A program made the position numbers and the translations under genes. A stretch of 64,000 bases of DNA. Origin: Opitutales bacterium UBA2995. Its GTDB lineage: Bacteria > Verrucomicrobiota > Verrucomicrobiia > Opitutales > UBA2995. The notes beneath the pieces are model-generated. The model was given only the letters and a program-made list of their open reading frames with translations, was not told where the DNA came from and made no database searches. This document shows positions 19,158 through 28,589 of this stretch, piece after piece. Where the stretch lies: NCBI GenBank assembly GCA_002346535.1, contig DDZZ01000057.1, forward strand, positions 21,320 to 85,319, written 5' to 3'. Positions within the stretch are counted from its first letter, which is position 1, and every line of letters begins with the position of its first letter.

Positions 19158-19745
19158 TTGAGGGCTGGGTGGTGGATCGAAGGCATCCAGAAGAAACGCT
19201 TCAAGTCCCTGGGAGGCACAAGTGCTGAGTTTGGCTATCGACCCGATCTCTTCAAGCAGTTGGGCAAACCAACAGTCTGTAACCAGATCCGGGTAGCGGA
19301 CACCATATACCTCTCAACAGAAGAAGGCTGGATTTACCTGGCTACCATCATGGGTCTTTACTGCCGACGTATCCTCGGCTGGAGTCTGTCCTGATGCAAC
19401 GATGCAGGCCTCGTCAGCAAAGCTCTGAAAAACGCCGTACATACTAGAGGACAAGTGCCTCCCGGTATCATACATCACAGTGACCGAGGCAGCACCTACT
19501 CCAGCTACCGTTACCAATAGCTGCTCACAGCTTATGATATGCGATAGAGCATGAGCGGCAAAGGCAACTACTACGACAACACCACCATGGAGTCCTTCTA
19601 CGGGCGCTATAAGAGCTCTTCAGCCAGAGGGCAACGCTTCTGAACAGCTCTCAGAAGAAATTTCTTCGACTACATCGAAGTCTTCTACAACCGCTTAAGG
19701 AAGCACGCATCTCTAAGATACAAAAACTCAATCCAATTTGAAAAG
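19158..19745 (+). pseudogene. Degenerate IS3-family transposase (OrfB, rve integrase domain)
   Basis: Pieces in two frames match an IS3-type OrfB in the right order: NQIRVADTIYLSTEEGWIYL followed by CRRILGWSLS (first catalytic Asp region), IIHHSDRGSTYSSYRYQ (second Asp), MSGKGNYYDNTTMESFYGRY (catalytic Glu region), and FDYIEVFYNRLRKHASL with the final IQFEKQ. Stop codons and a frameshift break it: TGA after GWSLS, TAG after YRYQ, TAG before SMSG and TGA after GQRF. OrfA and the left end are missing and I see no clear terminal inverted repeats. It begins directly after the sulfatase stop. Confidence 0.88.
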
Positions 19746-19962
19746 CAACAACAAGCAACTTGCTCATTTAAAAACCATTAACATAGAATCTCCTGTCACG
19801 CTTTTCCAATACAAATCAATTATATGAAGAAAAGAGCATCGCACAGAGGCACAAAGACTCAAAGCAAAAACAAGAGTCGGACAGAGAACCATTCAGTTAA
19901 TGTATCCTGAGATGACTAATCCCCATTGACCCATAACTGCCTCAAATCATTTAATTCAGCCA
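19746..19962. repeat. Intergenic stretch with a CACAGAGGCACAAAG-type dispersed motif
   Basis: Between the transposase remnant and the mutarotase lies GCATCGCACAGAGGCACAAA (19836-19855) followed by GACTCAAAGC. This is a simple periodic motif that recurs between genes in many environmental bacteria (from memory). A 28-codon lysine-rich frame overlaps it but has no support. Nothing else is seen. Confidence 0.3.
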
Positions 19963-20937
19963 ATGAAATATCTCCTTAGCCTTTTGCTGAGTCAATTTGC
20001 GCTCACTCTCGCTTCCCACGACCACATGGTCACCATTCAAAATAATGAGTTGTCCGTAACGGTCGCAAAACACGGAGCCGAGCTGCAAAGCATCAAGCAC
20101 ATTAAAACGGATATCGAATACTTGTGGCAGGGAGACCCGGAGTACTGGGAGAAACGCTCACCAAACATGTTTCCAGTTAACGTACGCTTCAAAGACAATC
20201 GCTTTTCTTACAAGGGTAAAGAATACGAAATGCCGCGCATGGGGCTCGCCGTTAATGGCGCTTTTGAGGTTCATGAACAAACCGGTAAAAAGAGAGATGA
20301 TGCCAAATTGGTTCTTAGCCTGAAATCTTCAAAAGAAACACTGAAGTACTATCCGTTTCCGTTTGAGCTGCGCGTCATTTCCCAACTGAAAGGCCTTAAA
20401 CTCCATCAAAAATACCGTGTCACCAATACCGGCAATGAAACAATGCCCTTTGCCTTAGGTGGACATCCCGGATTCCGAGCACCCTTCATCAAACGAAGAT
20501 ACCGCTCCGATTACCAGTATACATTTTCAGAAAAACTGCACGTGCGCCGTAATGTAATCAGCGATAGCCTGATTCAGGATGAACAAGTGGATTTTCTAAA
20601 TAAGGAAGACCGGTTGAGCTTGAGTGACGACCGCATTCCAATTGGAGGTATGCTGCTTATGGATCCTGAGGCACGTGTAATTGGCTTGGCCCTTAAAAGG
20701 AGAAACCCTTATGTAACTTTGGACCTACGTGACTTTCCGAACGTAAACCTCTGGTCACCGCCAGGCCGACCTTACTTGGCAATTGAGCCTATGGTCGCTC
20801 ATCACGACCTCGCCGAAAGCCCGCTGGCAATTGAAAAGAAGGACTACTTGATTCGCTTAGAACCCGAGGAAACACGAGCTTATACCTATACCATCATGAT
20901 TGATTCCAAAGAAGGGAAACGGGCATTAGGAGAATAG
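19963..20937 (+). CDS. Aldose 1-epimerase (mutarotase) family protein, LacX-like, secreted
   Basis: 324 residues. A signal peptide (about residues 1-17) precedes a galactose-mutarotase beta-sandwich. Diagnostic segments are HGAELQSIKH near the start of the domain, GGHPGF in the middle and an YLAIEPM region near the end with the general-base Glu. The LacX/YihR-like branch interconverts alpha and beta anomers of hexoses. Export is unusual for a mutarotase and suggests action on sugars released outside the cytoplasm. It ends with TAG. The downstream Tat epimerase starts 75 bases later on the same strand. Confidence 0.85.
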   Translation: MKYLLSLLLSQFALTLASHDHMVTIQNNELSVTVAKHGAELQSIKHIKTDIEYLWQGDPEYWEKRSPNMFPVNVRFKDNRFSYKGKEYEMPRMGLAVNGAFEVHEQTGKKRDDAKLVLSLKSSKETLKYYPFPFELRVISQLKGLKLHQKYRVTNTGNETMPFALGGHPGFRAPFIKRRYRSDYQYTFSEKLHVRRNVISDSLIQDEQVDFLNKEDRLSLSDDRIPIGGMLLMDPEARVIGLALKRRNPYVTLDLRDFPNVNLWSPPGRPYLAIEPMVAHHDLAESPLAIEKKDYLIRLEPEETRAYTYTIMIDSKEGKRALGE

Positions 20938-21011
20938 GAGGCCACTTCTAATTTGATTGCCAAATTCTACACCCTGAAATCAGATAATTTCGAATCCGCA
21001 AAACAAACTCC

Positions 21012-21944
21012 ATGTATCTTTCGCGACGCTCCTTTCTTCAAAAAAGCGGCATAGGAACTGCCCTGTTGGCAAACAGTGCTGCAAGCTCTATAAAACTCTC
21101 GGCTGGGGAGCCCTTTCTCCGCCCTGGAAAACCGCGGTTACGCCTGGCACTGGCGGGATATTCCTTCCGCAAGCAATTCCTTTGGAACAAGGGGAAACCT
21201 CAAGCACCCAGAAACAAATCAAGACCGATGGATTTCTTTAAATTTATCGATTACTGTGCGGACCACGGATGCGAAGGCGCAGAACTCACTGGGTACTATA
21301 TTCCGCCCGATGCTGGAAATAAGTATTTTCTGGATATTCGACGCCACGCACACCTTCGTGGAATAAGCATCTGCGGCACAGCAATCGGCAATGACTTTTC
21401 TTTAGCCAAGGGAATCAAACGTGACTACGAGGTCGAAGCGGCCAGACATGGAATCGATCAGGCAGCCATGATGGGTGCTCCGCACGTGCGATTTTTCGCG
21501 GGAACCGCAAAGGGCTTTTCAGCAGGATCGGAACGAATTCAAAACTGTATAGAAGCCCTCCAGATCTGCAGCGATTACGCGGGCGATCGAGGCATTTTTG
21601 TCGGCGTCGAAAATCACGGCGCTATCTCTGTTGGACAGCTACTTGAAATAATAAGCAAAGTAGACAGCCCTTGGATAGGCATCAATCTTGATACGGGTAA
21701 TTTCTTTTCGGATAAACCCTACGATGATATCGAACAATGCGCCCTCCACGCCGTCAACGTTCAGGTTAAAATCAATATGCAAACCCCGGAGCGAAAAAAA
21801 TATCCTGCCAACCTTAATAAAGTTATGGATATTCTCAAACGTGCTAATTATCAGGGATATGTTGTCCTGGAATACGAAGAAGAAGATCCTTTCGGTGAAA
21901 TTCCACACTGGCTTGAAAAACTAAGCGAAGCAATCCATGCTTGA
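21012..21944 (+). CDS. Tat-signal sugar phosphate isomerase/epimerase-like TIM-barrel protein
   Basis: 310 residues. The N-terminus has SRRSFLQKSGIG, a twin-arginine signal, followed by an AP-endonuclease-2-type TIM barrel. Metal-site segments are GVENHGAISV (Glu), GINLDTGNF (Asp), VQVKINMQ and VLEYEEED (Glu). The superfamily includes xylose isomerase, hydroxypyruvate isomerase and inosose dehydratase. It overlaps the following cyclase gene by eight bases, so the two are very likely co-translated and may handle the same compound. A related protein without a signal lies at 53.2 kb. Confidence 0.88.
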   Translation: MYLSRRSFLQKSGIGTALLANSAASSIKLSAGEPFLRPGKPRLRLALAGYSFRKQFLWNKGKPQAPRNKSRPMDFFKFIDYCADHGCEGAELTGYYIPPDAGNKYFLDIRRHAHLRGISICGTAIGNDFSLAKGIKRDYEVEAARHGIDQAAMMGAPHVRFFAGTAKGFSAGSERIQNCIEALQICSDYAGDRGIFVGVENHGAISVGQLLEIISKVDSPWIGINLDTGNFFSDKPYDDIEQCALHAVNVQVKINMQTPERKKYPANLNKVMDILKRANYQGYVVLEYEEEDPFGEIPHWLEKLSEAIHA

Positions 21945-22902
21945 TTTGAAAACACTCTCTCTTTTCTTACTTCTCACGCTACCTTTTTCAATATCCTACG
22001 CAGATGGTCACAAAAACCTTACTGCCGAAGACATCAAGGCAATGGCCGATGAGCTATCCAATTGGGGACGCTGGGGCGACGACGACGAAAAAGGGGCGCT
22101 CAATCTGATCACTCCGCAAAAAAGGATCGAAGCAGCCGCGCTGGTAAAGGAAGGCATTTCAATTTCCCTGGCTCGGGATGTATTAAAAACAATCGCTCCA
22201 GATAACCCTAGACCCTTCATGCACACCATGGTCGGTATGGGGCCCCAGTGGAATTCAGACAATTTCTCAGTTTCCTACCATGGCTTTGCCCACTCCCACA
22301 TTGATGCGCTTTGTCATTACATTCATCAAGGCAGGATGTACAACGGATTCTCGAGTGATTTTGTCAGCAAAGAAGGCGCTGCTAAGCTAGATGTGAGGAA
22401 CATGAAAGAAGGCATCTTTACTCGAGGGGTGCTGATTGATGCAACCAAGTTTAAGGGAGTTAAATATCTGGAGCCGGGAACAGCCCTTTTCCCAGAAGAT
22501 TTGGACAGTTGGGAAGAAATGGTAGGCGTTAAAATCAAATCAGGTGATGCTGTTATCCTCTACACAGGCCGTTGGGCACGTCGCGATGATTTGGGCCCGT
22601 GGCCTGGGGGAGCGGGAGGACTCTACGCATCCTGCGCACGCTGGTTGAAGGAAAGGGATATCGCCGTGATAGGAAGTGATGCCGGTAGTGATGTCAGCCC
22701 CTCCGGTGTTGAAGGAGTCAGCTCACCAATTCACATGATGATGCTCTACGTGATGGGAGTTCCCATTCTAGACTGCCTGGAACTTGAGCGCTTGGCTGAA
22801 AAATGCGATGAACTCAATCGCTACGATTTTCTATTAACTGTCGCACCTATCCCAGTTGAAGGTGGTACAGGATCTCCGTTAAACCCAATTGCGACTTTTT
22901 AG
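21937..22902 (+). CDS. Secreted cyclase-family (kynurenine formamidase-like) hydrolase
   Basis: 321 residues. A signal peptide (to about residue 23, SISYADG) is followed by the cyclase fold. The metal motif H-S-H-I-D-A-L-C-H-Y near residues 118-127 is the H-x3-D-x3-H type that binds zinc or manganese. A later SDAGSDVSPSG segment and GVPILDCLELE are also family features. Members hydrolyse formyl-kynurenine, cyclic imides or lactones. With a periplasmic signal and an eight-base overlap with an exported TIM-barrel protein, ring opening of a sugar lactone is a reasonable guess, but not shown. Confidence 0.87.
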   Translation: MLDLKTLSLFLLLTLPFSISYADGHKNLTAEDIKAMADELSNWGRWGDDDEKGALNLITPQKRIEAAALVKEGISISLARDVLKTIAPDNPRPFMHTMVGMGPQWNSDNFSVSYHGFAHSHIDALCHYIHQGRMYNGFSSDFVSKEGAAKLDVRNMKEGIFTRGVLIDATKFKGVKYLEPGTALFPEDLDSWEEMVGVKIKSGDAVILYTGRWARRDDLGPWPGGAGGLYASCARWLKERDIAVIGSDAGSDVSPSGVEGVSSPIHMMMLYVMGVPILDCLELERLAEKCDELNRYDFLLTVAPIPVEGGTGSPLNPIATF

Positions 22903-22970
22903 AAACAGGTTAGCTTTAAAACTCAGATAAGTCTACGGTGCTGTCGGAAAAGCATGTATCCGAAATTTAA

Positions 22971-24458
22971 TCACGCGATGATCGGCTTCACCACGTGCCC
23001 GTGCACATCGGTCAAACGATAATGGCGACCCTGAAACTTGTAGGTCAGCTTTTTGTGGTCCACCCCAAGTAGATGTAAAAGAGTAGCATGGAGGTCATGT
23101 ACGCTTACGGGATCAGAGACGATGTTATAACTAAAGTCATCCGTTTCACCAAAACTGAAACCGGGTTTTACACCGCCACCGGCCATGAACATGCTAAAGC
23201 ACCGCGGATGATGATCCCGACCATATTGTTTCGGAGTTAACTCGCCCTGACAGTAAACGGTGCGCCCAAACTCTCCACCCCACACAATCAATGTGTCTTC
23301 CAACATACCCCTCTGCTTCAAATCCTGAATGAGTCCGGCGGTAGCTTGATCGGTATCCCCACACTGCTTTGTCATAACATGAGGTAACAGGCCATGCGCA
23401 TCCCAACCTCGGTGGAATAACTGGACAAATCGCACCCCGCGCTCAGCCAATCGTCTAGCCAACAAACAATTATTGGCATAACTGCCGGGTTGTTTGGCAT
23501 CTTCACCATAGAGTTCGAAGGTACTGTCTGGCTCAGTCGATACATCCGCCAGCTCCGGAACTGAAGTCTGCATGCGAAAGGCCATCTCGTACTGGGAGAT
23601 ACGGGTTTCGATCTCCGGGTCGCCATAGTCATCGAACTTCATCTGGTTCATGGCGGCGATGTAATCGAGTGTTTTGCGTCGAACCTCGGAACTCATTCCG
23701 TCGGGATTATTCAAATAAAGAACTGGATCTTTCCCGCCGGAAAATTTAACGCCTTGGTGTCTCGAAGGCAAAAAGCCAGAACCCCATAATCGGTCGTAAA
23801 GCGGTTGTCCCTCTCGACCAGTACCAACCGAGGTCATCGCCACAAAAGTTGGGAGATTTTCATTTTCACTACCAAGGCCATAGGAAAGCCAAGCCCCGAT
23901 ACTGGGTCGACCCGCAATCTGGAAACCGGTTTGAAAAAATGTAATTGCCGGATCGTGGTTGATTGCCTCGGTATGCATCGACTTAACGACGCACAACTCA
24001 TCCACCACCTTCGACAAATTTGGCATCAGCTCTGGGTTCATCCATAGACCACTTTCACCTACTTGCTTTAGGTCGTAAATCGACCTGGCAATGGGAAACG
24101 AAGATTGCCCGGCTGTCATACCGGTGAGCCGTTGGCCATTGAATACCGAATCCGGTGTCTCCAGCCCATGGACCTTGTTCAAGTAAGGCTTGTGATCGAA
24201 CAATTCCATTTGGGACGGACCGCCTGATTGAAAGAGGTAAATAACCCGTTTGGCCTTCGGAGCAAAATTCGGAAAACCGGGAAGTCCGTTGCCTTTAGAA
24301 GGTTGAGCCAAGAGATTCTCATTCAACAAGGATGCCAAAGCTACACCACCCAGCCCCTTGGCTGCTTTGCCCAGAAAATAGCGACGAGTCATGGTCAATG
24401 GATTGCACGATAACTTTGCGTAATTGTGGCATTCGCTACTATGCATTTGGTTCTTCAT
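22971..24458 (-). CDS. DUF1501 protein (sulfatase-fold, Tat-exported), partner of PSD1
   Basis: 495 residues. MTRRYFLGKAAKGLGG is a twin-arginine signal beginning at about residue 23. The body is typical DUF1501: AKRVIYLFQSGGPSQMELFDHKP, EAINHDPAITFFQTG, VQLFHRGWDAHG, WGGEFGRTVYCQG, GRDHHPRCFSMFMAGGG and the terminal RLTDVHGHVVKPIIA. The fold belongs to the alkaline phosphatase/sulfatase superfamily; activity is unknown. The ATG at 24458 lies four bases after the stop of the upstream PSD1 gene, and its AAGGAG ribosome site sits inside that gene's end. The pair is therefore a tight operon. A second pair is at 56.0-60.3 kb. Confidence 0.92.
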   Translation of the reverse strand: MKNQMHSSECHNYAKLSCNPLTMTRRYFLGKAAKGLGGVALASLLNENLLAQPSKGNGLPGFPNFAPKAKRVIYLFQSGGPSQMELFDHKPYLNKVHGLETPDSVFNGQRLTGMTAGQSSFPIARSIYDLKQVGESGLWMNPELMPNLSKVVDELCVVKSMHTEAINHDPAITFFQTGFQIAGRPSIGAWLSYGLGSENENLPTFVAMTSVGTGREGQPLYDRLWGSGFLPSRHQGVKFSGGKDPVLYLNNPDGMSSEVRRKTLDYIAAMNQMKFDDYGDPEIETRISQYEMAFRMQTSVPELADVSTEPDSTFELYGEDAKQPGSYANNCLLARRLAERGVRFVQLFHRGWDAHGLLPHVMTKQCGDTDQATAGLIQDLKQRGMLEDTLIVWGGEFGRTVYCQGELTPKQYGRDHHPRCFSMFMAGGGVKPGFSFGETDDFSYNIVSDPVSVHDLHATLLHLLGVDHKKLTYKFQGRHYRLTDVHGHVVKPIIA

Positions 24459-24461
24459 CTA

Positions 24462-27400
24462 TCACTCCTTAGTGACTACCTCATCAATATTAAGCAGCAT
24501 ATTAGCAAATGTCGTTGCGGCTGCAAGTTTCTTCGGGTCTAGATTTTCTAGTGCTTTGGACTCACCGACTGCGACAAGTTTCTCAGAAGATTCGATATCA
24601 CCCGAATAAAGCCATTGATAATCCTTGTAAGCATTTTCCAATAAAAATTGTTCTCTGGAATTGGGATACCGGGCAGCCACCATGCGGAATGCAAATTCAA
24701 CCTGATCCGTAACCGTTTCTCCGCCCTCAAGCAATATCCTTTGCCCCAAATTGCGTGCCGCCTCCACGAAGGCTTTTTCATTCAACATCGTAAGTGCCTG
24801 AAGCGGGGTGTTGGTCCGTTTTGGTAAAACGATACAGGATTCCCGATCGGCTGCATCCATCATCGTCATGGATGGAGGAGGAATCGTACGTTTCCAAAAG
24901 GTGTACAAACTGCGGCGGTAGAGATCATCACCCTCCGACTGTTCATAAGTCATATTGCTCAAATATTCCCAGAAATTATCCGGCTGGTAAGGGCTGACTG
25001 AAGGTCCTCCGATATTATCCACCAGCAACCCGCTCACGGCCAGCGCCTGGTCCCGTGAGGCATGAGCGGATAAGCGCTGCCTGGTACCCCGTGCATACAG
25101 CTGGTTATCCGGATCTTTTTCCAACAAATTGGCAGTTACACGGGATGATTGCCGGTAGGTAGCGCTGGATACGATCAACCTTTGCATTGCCTTGACGTCC
25201 CAATTGAGACGAACAAATTCATCAGCCAGCCAATCGAGGAGATCCGGATGCGTGGGACGAGATCCCTGAATCCCAAAGTCTTCAGCGGTCTTTACCAAGC
25301 CATGGCCGAAATATTTTAGCCAATAGCGATTAGCCGCTACTCGACTGGTCAACGGATGTTTTCCGCTTACCAACCACTCGGCCAAACCCAATCGGTTAGG
25401 AGCATATGGGGAATTAGAATCAGACAGTAAATCCGGTAGTTTGCGCTCCACTATGGCTCCAAGTTCGTGGTATACGCCACGCACGCGGATGTGTGTCTCC
25501 CTTGGTTCCTCCATTTCTTGCATAACCATGGTGGACGGAAGCGAGTCTTGATATTTCAGACGGTCCAACCGTGCCTCATAGTACGTGCTGGCCAATGCTT
25601 GGTGACGTTTCGATGCCGCATTACTCAAGAAATAAGAACGTAATTTTTTGGAGGCCGTTTCTGTTCTTCGCTTAACCTTTGTGGCCGCAATTTCACGGAT
25701 TTGCTCCGGCACAGCGAGCATTTCAATTTCATCATCCCAAAGTGTGCGATTATATATCCGTAGCTCATCCACCATGCCTTTAAAATCAGGCCCATGAACG
25801 CCACCACCTACTTTGAATACTCCATTTTTTGAAAAGGCGTTGTGGTTGCTATTGGAGCTTTGAATTTGGTCCGTCGGAACTTCTTTTCCATCAAGGTAAA
25901 TTTTCTGACCAAGGGCTCGCTTGGATCCGTCGTTGGTTAGTACAACGTGTCGCCATTCACCAGGTATCAGGGATTCAATTGTTTCAACAGCCCCTACTCC
26001 GGAAATCCAGCCCGAAATGATGTAGAACTGCAATTTACCATCCCGAAGTTCAACCGCCACACCGGGCCGGCCCATATTGGGATTTTGCCGTGATACAATA
26101 ACGCCCTGGCTAACGTCATCCGGATTCAACCAAAATGAGAGACTGTATCGATACTCGCTAACAAATATAGGTTCACTTTCCACTTGAAAATGGCTTTCAC
26201 CGTCAAGCCTGGCGGCTGTACCCGATACACCACTACTTAAATACGGCTGACCCTTGGTCACCGATAATCCTTTGTCTTTTCCATCAAAAGAGTAGTAATA
26301 TACCAAACCGTCCTTCATGAAATTCTCCTCAGAAGCGTGAGACACTCCAGCGGATTCCCATGATTTTTGGTCACTGGCAATTTCCACTTCAGCTTGCTCA
26401 AGCGCTATAAGGGATTTGGCTATGACTTCATCCTTTCCAAAAACAACCTCGAACTCATCCTTTGTGGGCGCCGTGATCCATGGCTCGGAATTCCCATATT
26501 TTACGGCACGGCCCGATTCCCGAATACTGTTAAAAAAGGATATCAGTTGATAATACTCTTTCGTTAAAAATGGATCGTATTTGTGATCATGGCAACGGGC
26601 ACAGCCCATGGTCAGCCCCATCCAGACCGTCGACGTTGTGTCCACGCGGTCGACTGCATTCTCTAGAAGATACTCCTCAAATACTATTCCGGATTCGGAA
26701 TTATAACGGTGATTGCGGTTGAATCCAGTAGCGATGATTTGCTCCAAGGTTGGGTTCGGCAAAAGGTCGCCGGCAAGTTGTTCGATCGTGAATTGATCAA
26801 AAGGCATGTTCTGATTGTAGGCTTCGATCACCCAATCACGCCACCGCCACATATCGCGCGGACCGTCGTTTTGATAGCCATCCGTATCGGCATAACGGGC
26901 GGCGTCAAGCCAAGGAAGCGCCATCGCTTCACCGTAGTTAGACGAAGCCAACAGTCGATCAACGACGCGTTCATAGGCACCGGGGGCATCATCAGCCAGA
27001 AATGTATCGACTTCTGTGAGCGTAGGCGGCAATCCCGTCAGATCGAGGGTAACTCTTCGAATTAAGGTCGTTTTTTCAGCTTCTGGGGAAGGGGACAAAC
27101 CGTTCTCCTCGAGCTTGGCCATTACGAAATGATCGATCTCGTTTCTGGGCCACTTGATATAATTGATTTTTGGCAAGGCTGGCCGGACAACTGGCTCAAA
27201 GGACCAGTGCTCCTCCCATTTTGCTCCTTCTTCAATCCAACGGCGGATGGTGTCTTTTTCGCTTTGTTTCAAGCTGAGCCCGGAATCAGGGTGTGGCATT
27301 AGGTCATCTTCGTCATCAGCGTAAATTCGCCAGATAATCTCACTTTTTTCAGGATTTCCTGGAACTATGGGGTAATAACCGCCACCCAAATCGGCAAAAG

Positions 27401-27632
27401 CACCTTCAGGAGTATCCAGCCGCATATCGGCCTCACGAGCTCTTTCATCCGGTCCATGGCATTTAAAGCAATTTTCCGATAAAATCGGCAAGACCTGGCG
27501 ATTGAATTCGATTTCGCCAAAAAGCGATCCATCCAGCACAAATATAAGGCCAAATTGGACTAAACTTAGAAGGCGGTTTCTTATTAAATATACCACGTTG
27601 ACGGGTAAAATGTGAAAAGACAGGTAAATCAA
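24462..27632 (-). CDS. PSD1/PSCyt2 (DUF1549-DUF1553) cytochrome c protein with inserted LamG domain
   Basis: 1056 residues from TTG 27632; GTG 27596 is an alternative that leaves a better signal peptide. A planctomycete-type cytochrome c site, C-F-K-C-H, is near residue 55. DUF1549 follows (WLDAARYADTDGYQ, CARCHDHKYDP), with a second C-x2-C-H. A LamG domain of about 200 residues (YYYSFDG ... DELRIYNRTLWDDE) comes next. The DUF1553 part has LTSRVAANRYWLKYFGHGLV and RTNTPLQALTMLN. The protein is probably periplasmic, bearing haem, and acts with the DUF1501 partner four bases downstream. The biochemical role of these pairs is not established. The LamG insert is absent from the second copy at 57.4-60.3 kb. 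Confidence 0.92.
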   Translation of the reverse strand: MIYLSFHILPVNVVYLIRNRLLSLVQFGLIFVLDGSLFGEIEFNRQVLPILSENCFKCHGPDERAREADMRLDTPEGAFADLGGGYYPIVPGNPEKSEIIWRIYADDEDDLMPHPDSGLSLKQSEKDTIRRWIEEGAKWEEHWSFEPVVRPALPKINYIKWPRNEIDHFVMAKLEENGLSPSPEAEKTTLIRRVTLDLTGLPPTLTEVDTFLADDAPGAYERVVDRLLASSNYGEAMALPWLDAARYADTDGYQNDGPRDMWRWRDWVIEAYNQNMPFDQFTIEQLAGDLLPNPTLEQIIATGFNRNHRYNSESGIVFEEYLLENAVDRVDTTSTVWMGLTMGCARCHDHKYDPFLTKEYYQLISFFNSIRESGRAVKYGNSEPWITAPTKDEFEVVFGKDEVIAKSLIALEQAEVEIASDQKSWESAGVSHASEENFMKDGLVYYYSFDGKDKGLSVTKGQPYLSSGVSGTAARLDGESHFQVESEPIFVSEYRYSLSFWLNPDDVSQGVIVSRQNPNMGRPGVAVELRDGKLQFYIISGWISGVGAVETIESLIPGEWRHVVLTNDGSKRALGQKIYLDGKEVPTDQIQSSNSNHNAFSKNGVFKVGGGVHGPDFKGMVDELRIYNRTLWDDEIEMLAVPEQIREIAATKVKRRTETASKKLRSYFLSNAASKRHQALASTYYEARLDRLKYQDSLPSTMVMQEMEEPRETHIRVRGVYHELGAIVERKLPDLLSDSNSPYAPNRLGLAEWLVSGKHPLTSRVAANRYWLKYFGHGLVKTAEDFGIQGSRPTHPDLLDWLADEFVRLNWDVKAMQRLIVSSATYRQSSRVTANLLEKDPDNQLYARGTRQRLSAHASRDQALAVSGLLVDNIGGPSVSPYQPDNFWEYLSNMTYEQSEGDDLYRRSLYTFWKRTIPPPSMTMMDAADRESCIVLPKRTNTPLQALTMLNEKAFVEAARNLGQRILLEGGETVTDQVEFAFRMVAARYPNSREQFLLENAYKDYQWLYSGDIESSEKLVAVGESKALENLDPKKLAAATTFANMLLNIDEVVTKE

Positions 27633-27780
27633 TCCCTATTGGAATTCAATCCTATCAAGAGATTCTCTCATAACATTCAACTATAATTAAATAAGTAATA
27701 AGAATGCTAAAGGTCTTAATCTTGAGCTCAAGTAATTTATGATCTAAGATTATAGCAATCCAAATCTAATACCACGAACC

Positions 27781-28459
27781 ATGAAAAATCTCCGAATCCT
27801 CGCACTTTTATTTTTCGCAGACACACTATTCGCTAAGTCGGAACAACAACTCGCCAACTTTTTAAACCGCAACCATGCATCCGTATTGGAAAAGTGAACA
27901 CAACCTTGAGACCATCGGATTTTTCGAGGCAGTAAACGAACGACGCAGCTTTAATAATCGTGAACAGCACAAAAGCCATGGATGATTTTGATGCAGATAA
28001 AATCGTCCTATAGGGAGGTATCGGTGGATCCATGCTTGCAATCGGAACTGCTTCAAAAACCCATGTGGCGAGTGTGATCCTAGGTGAACTTGCAACAGTC
28101 CTCCTATTTTCAGAACTGGACTCAGCACGCAACCGGTCGGACTACGAATCTATCATGAAGGATCCTAAAATTTTATATGGGAGATTTCAAGAAACGGACA
28201 CGTGCCATGTTCAAAGCAATCGACAGTCGCATCCTGATTCTACACGGCGATATCCACGCACTAAAGAAAATTAATTCCGAATTGATCGTGCCGGAACTCG
28301 AGAAACTCGGCAAGAACGCCATTTATTCGGTCTACCCCGGACTGAATCATGGATTCTATTGGGCAAACACCGGAGCCACCCTGAAACCCATCAAAAAAAA
28401 TCTTGAAAGAAGTTTCGGCCCACATCGATAAACATACCGCGATAGCGCGGGCAAAATAG
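27781..28459 (+). pseudogene. Secreted alpha/beta hydrolase (esterase/peptidase-like), broken
   Basis: The 5' end encodes a good signal peptide (MKNLRILALLFFADTLFA) and stops after 38 codons. Further pieces follow in order: GGIGGSMLAIGTASK (around the nucleophile Ser elbow), ELDSARNRSDYESIMKDPK, then in another frame MFKAIDSRILILHGDIHAL (Asp region) and YPGLNHGFYW (catalytic His). After a run of eight A bases the frame shifts once more to read EVSAHIDKHTAIARAK and stops at 28459. At least two stops and two frameshifts make the gene inactive. Upstream, 27633-27780 is AT-rich without visible genes. Confidence 0.8.
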
Positions 28460-28485
28460 GCAGGGCGACTGCCTCCTCGTAGCGC
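28459..28485 (-). repeat. REP-like hairpin
   Basis: GGCAG-GGCGA-CTGCC forms a five-pair stem right after the broken hydrolase. On the complementary strand it is preceded by the foot TACGAGGA, resembling the hairpin near 43628. It is not followed by a T run, so a terminator is less likely. Confidence 0.4.
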
Positions 28486-28589
28486 CGTATTAGGTTATTC
28501 GGAATGGCAGAGCAGGAATGGTCTTGCCCTATATGCATTTTGGTTAAAAATTGCACTAAACACCGTTTCGTTTCATAATTCATCTCCTC

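Noticed and set aside
28459..28473. Hairpin after the hydrolase pseudogene as a rho-independent terminator
   Set aside because: The stem is short and is followed by TCCTCG, not a run of T.
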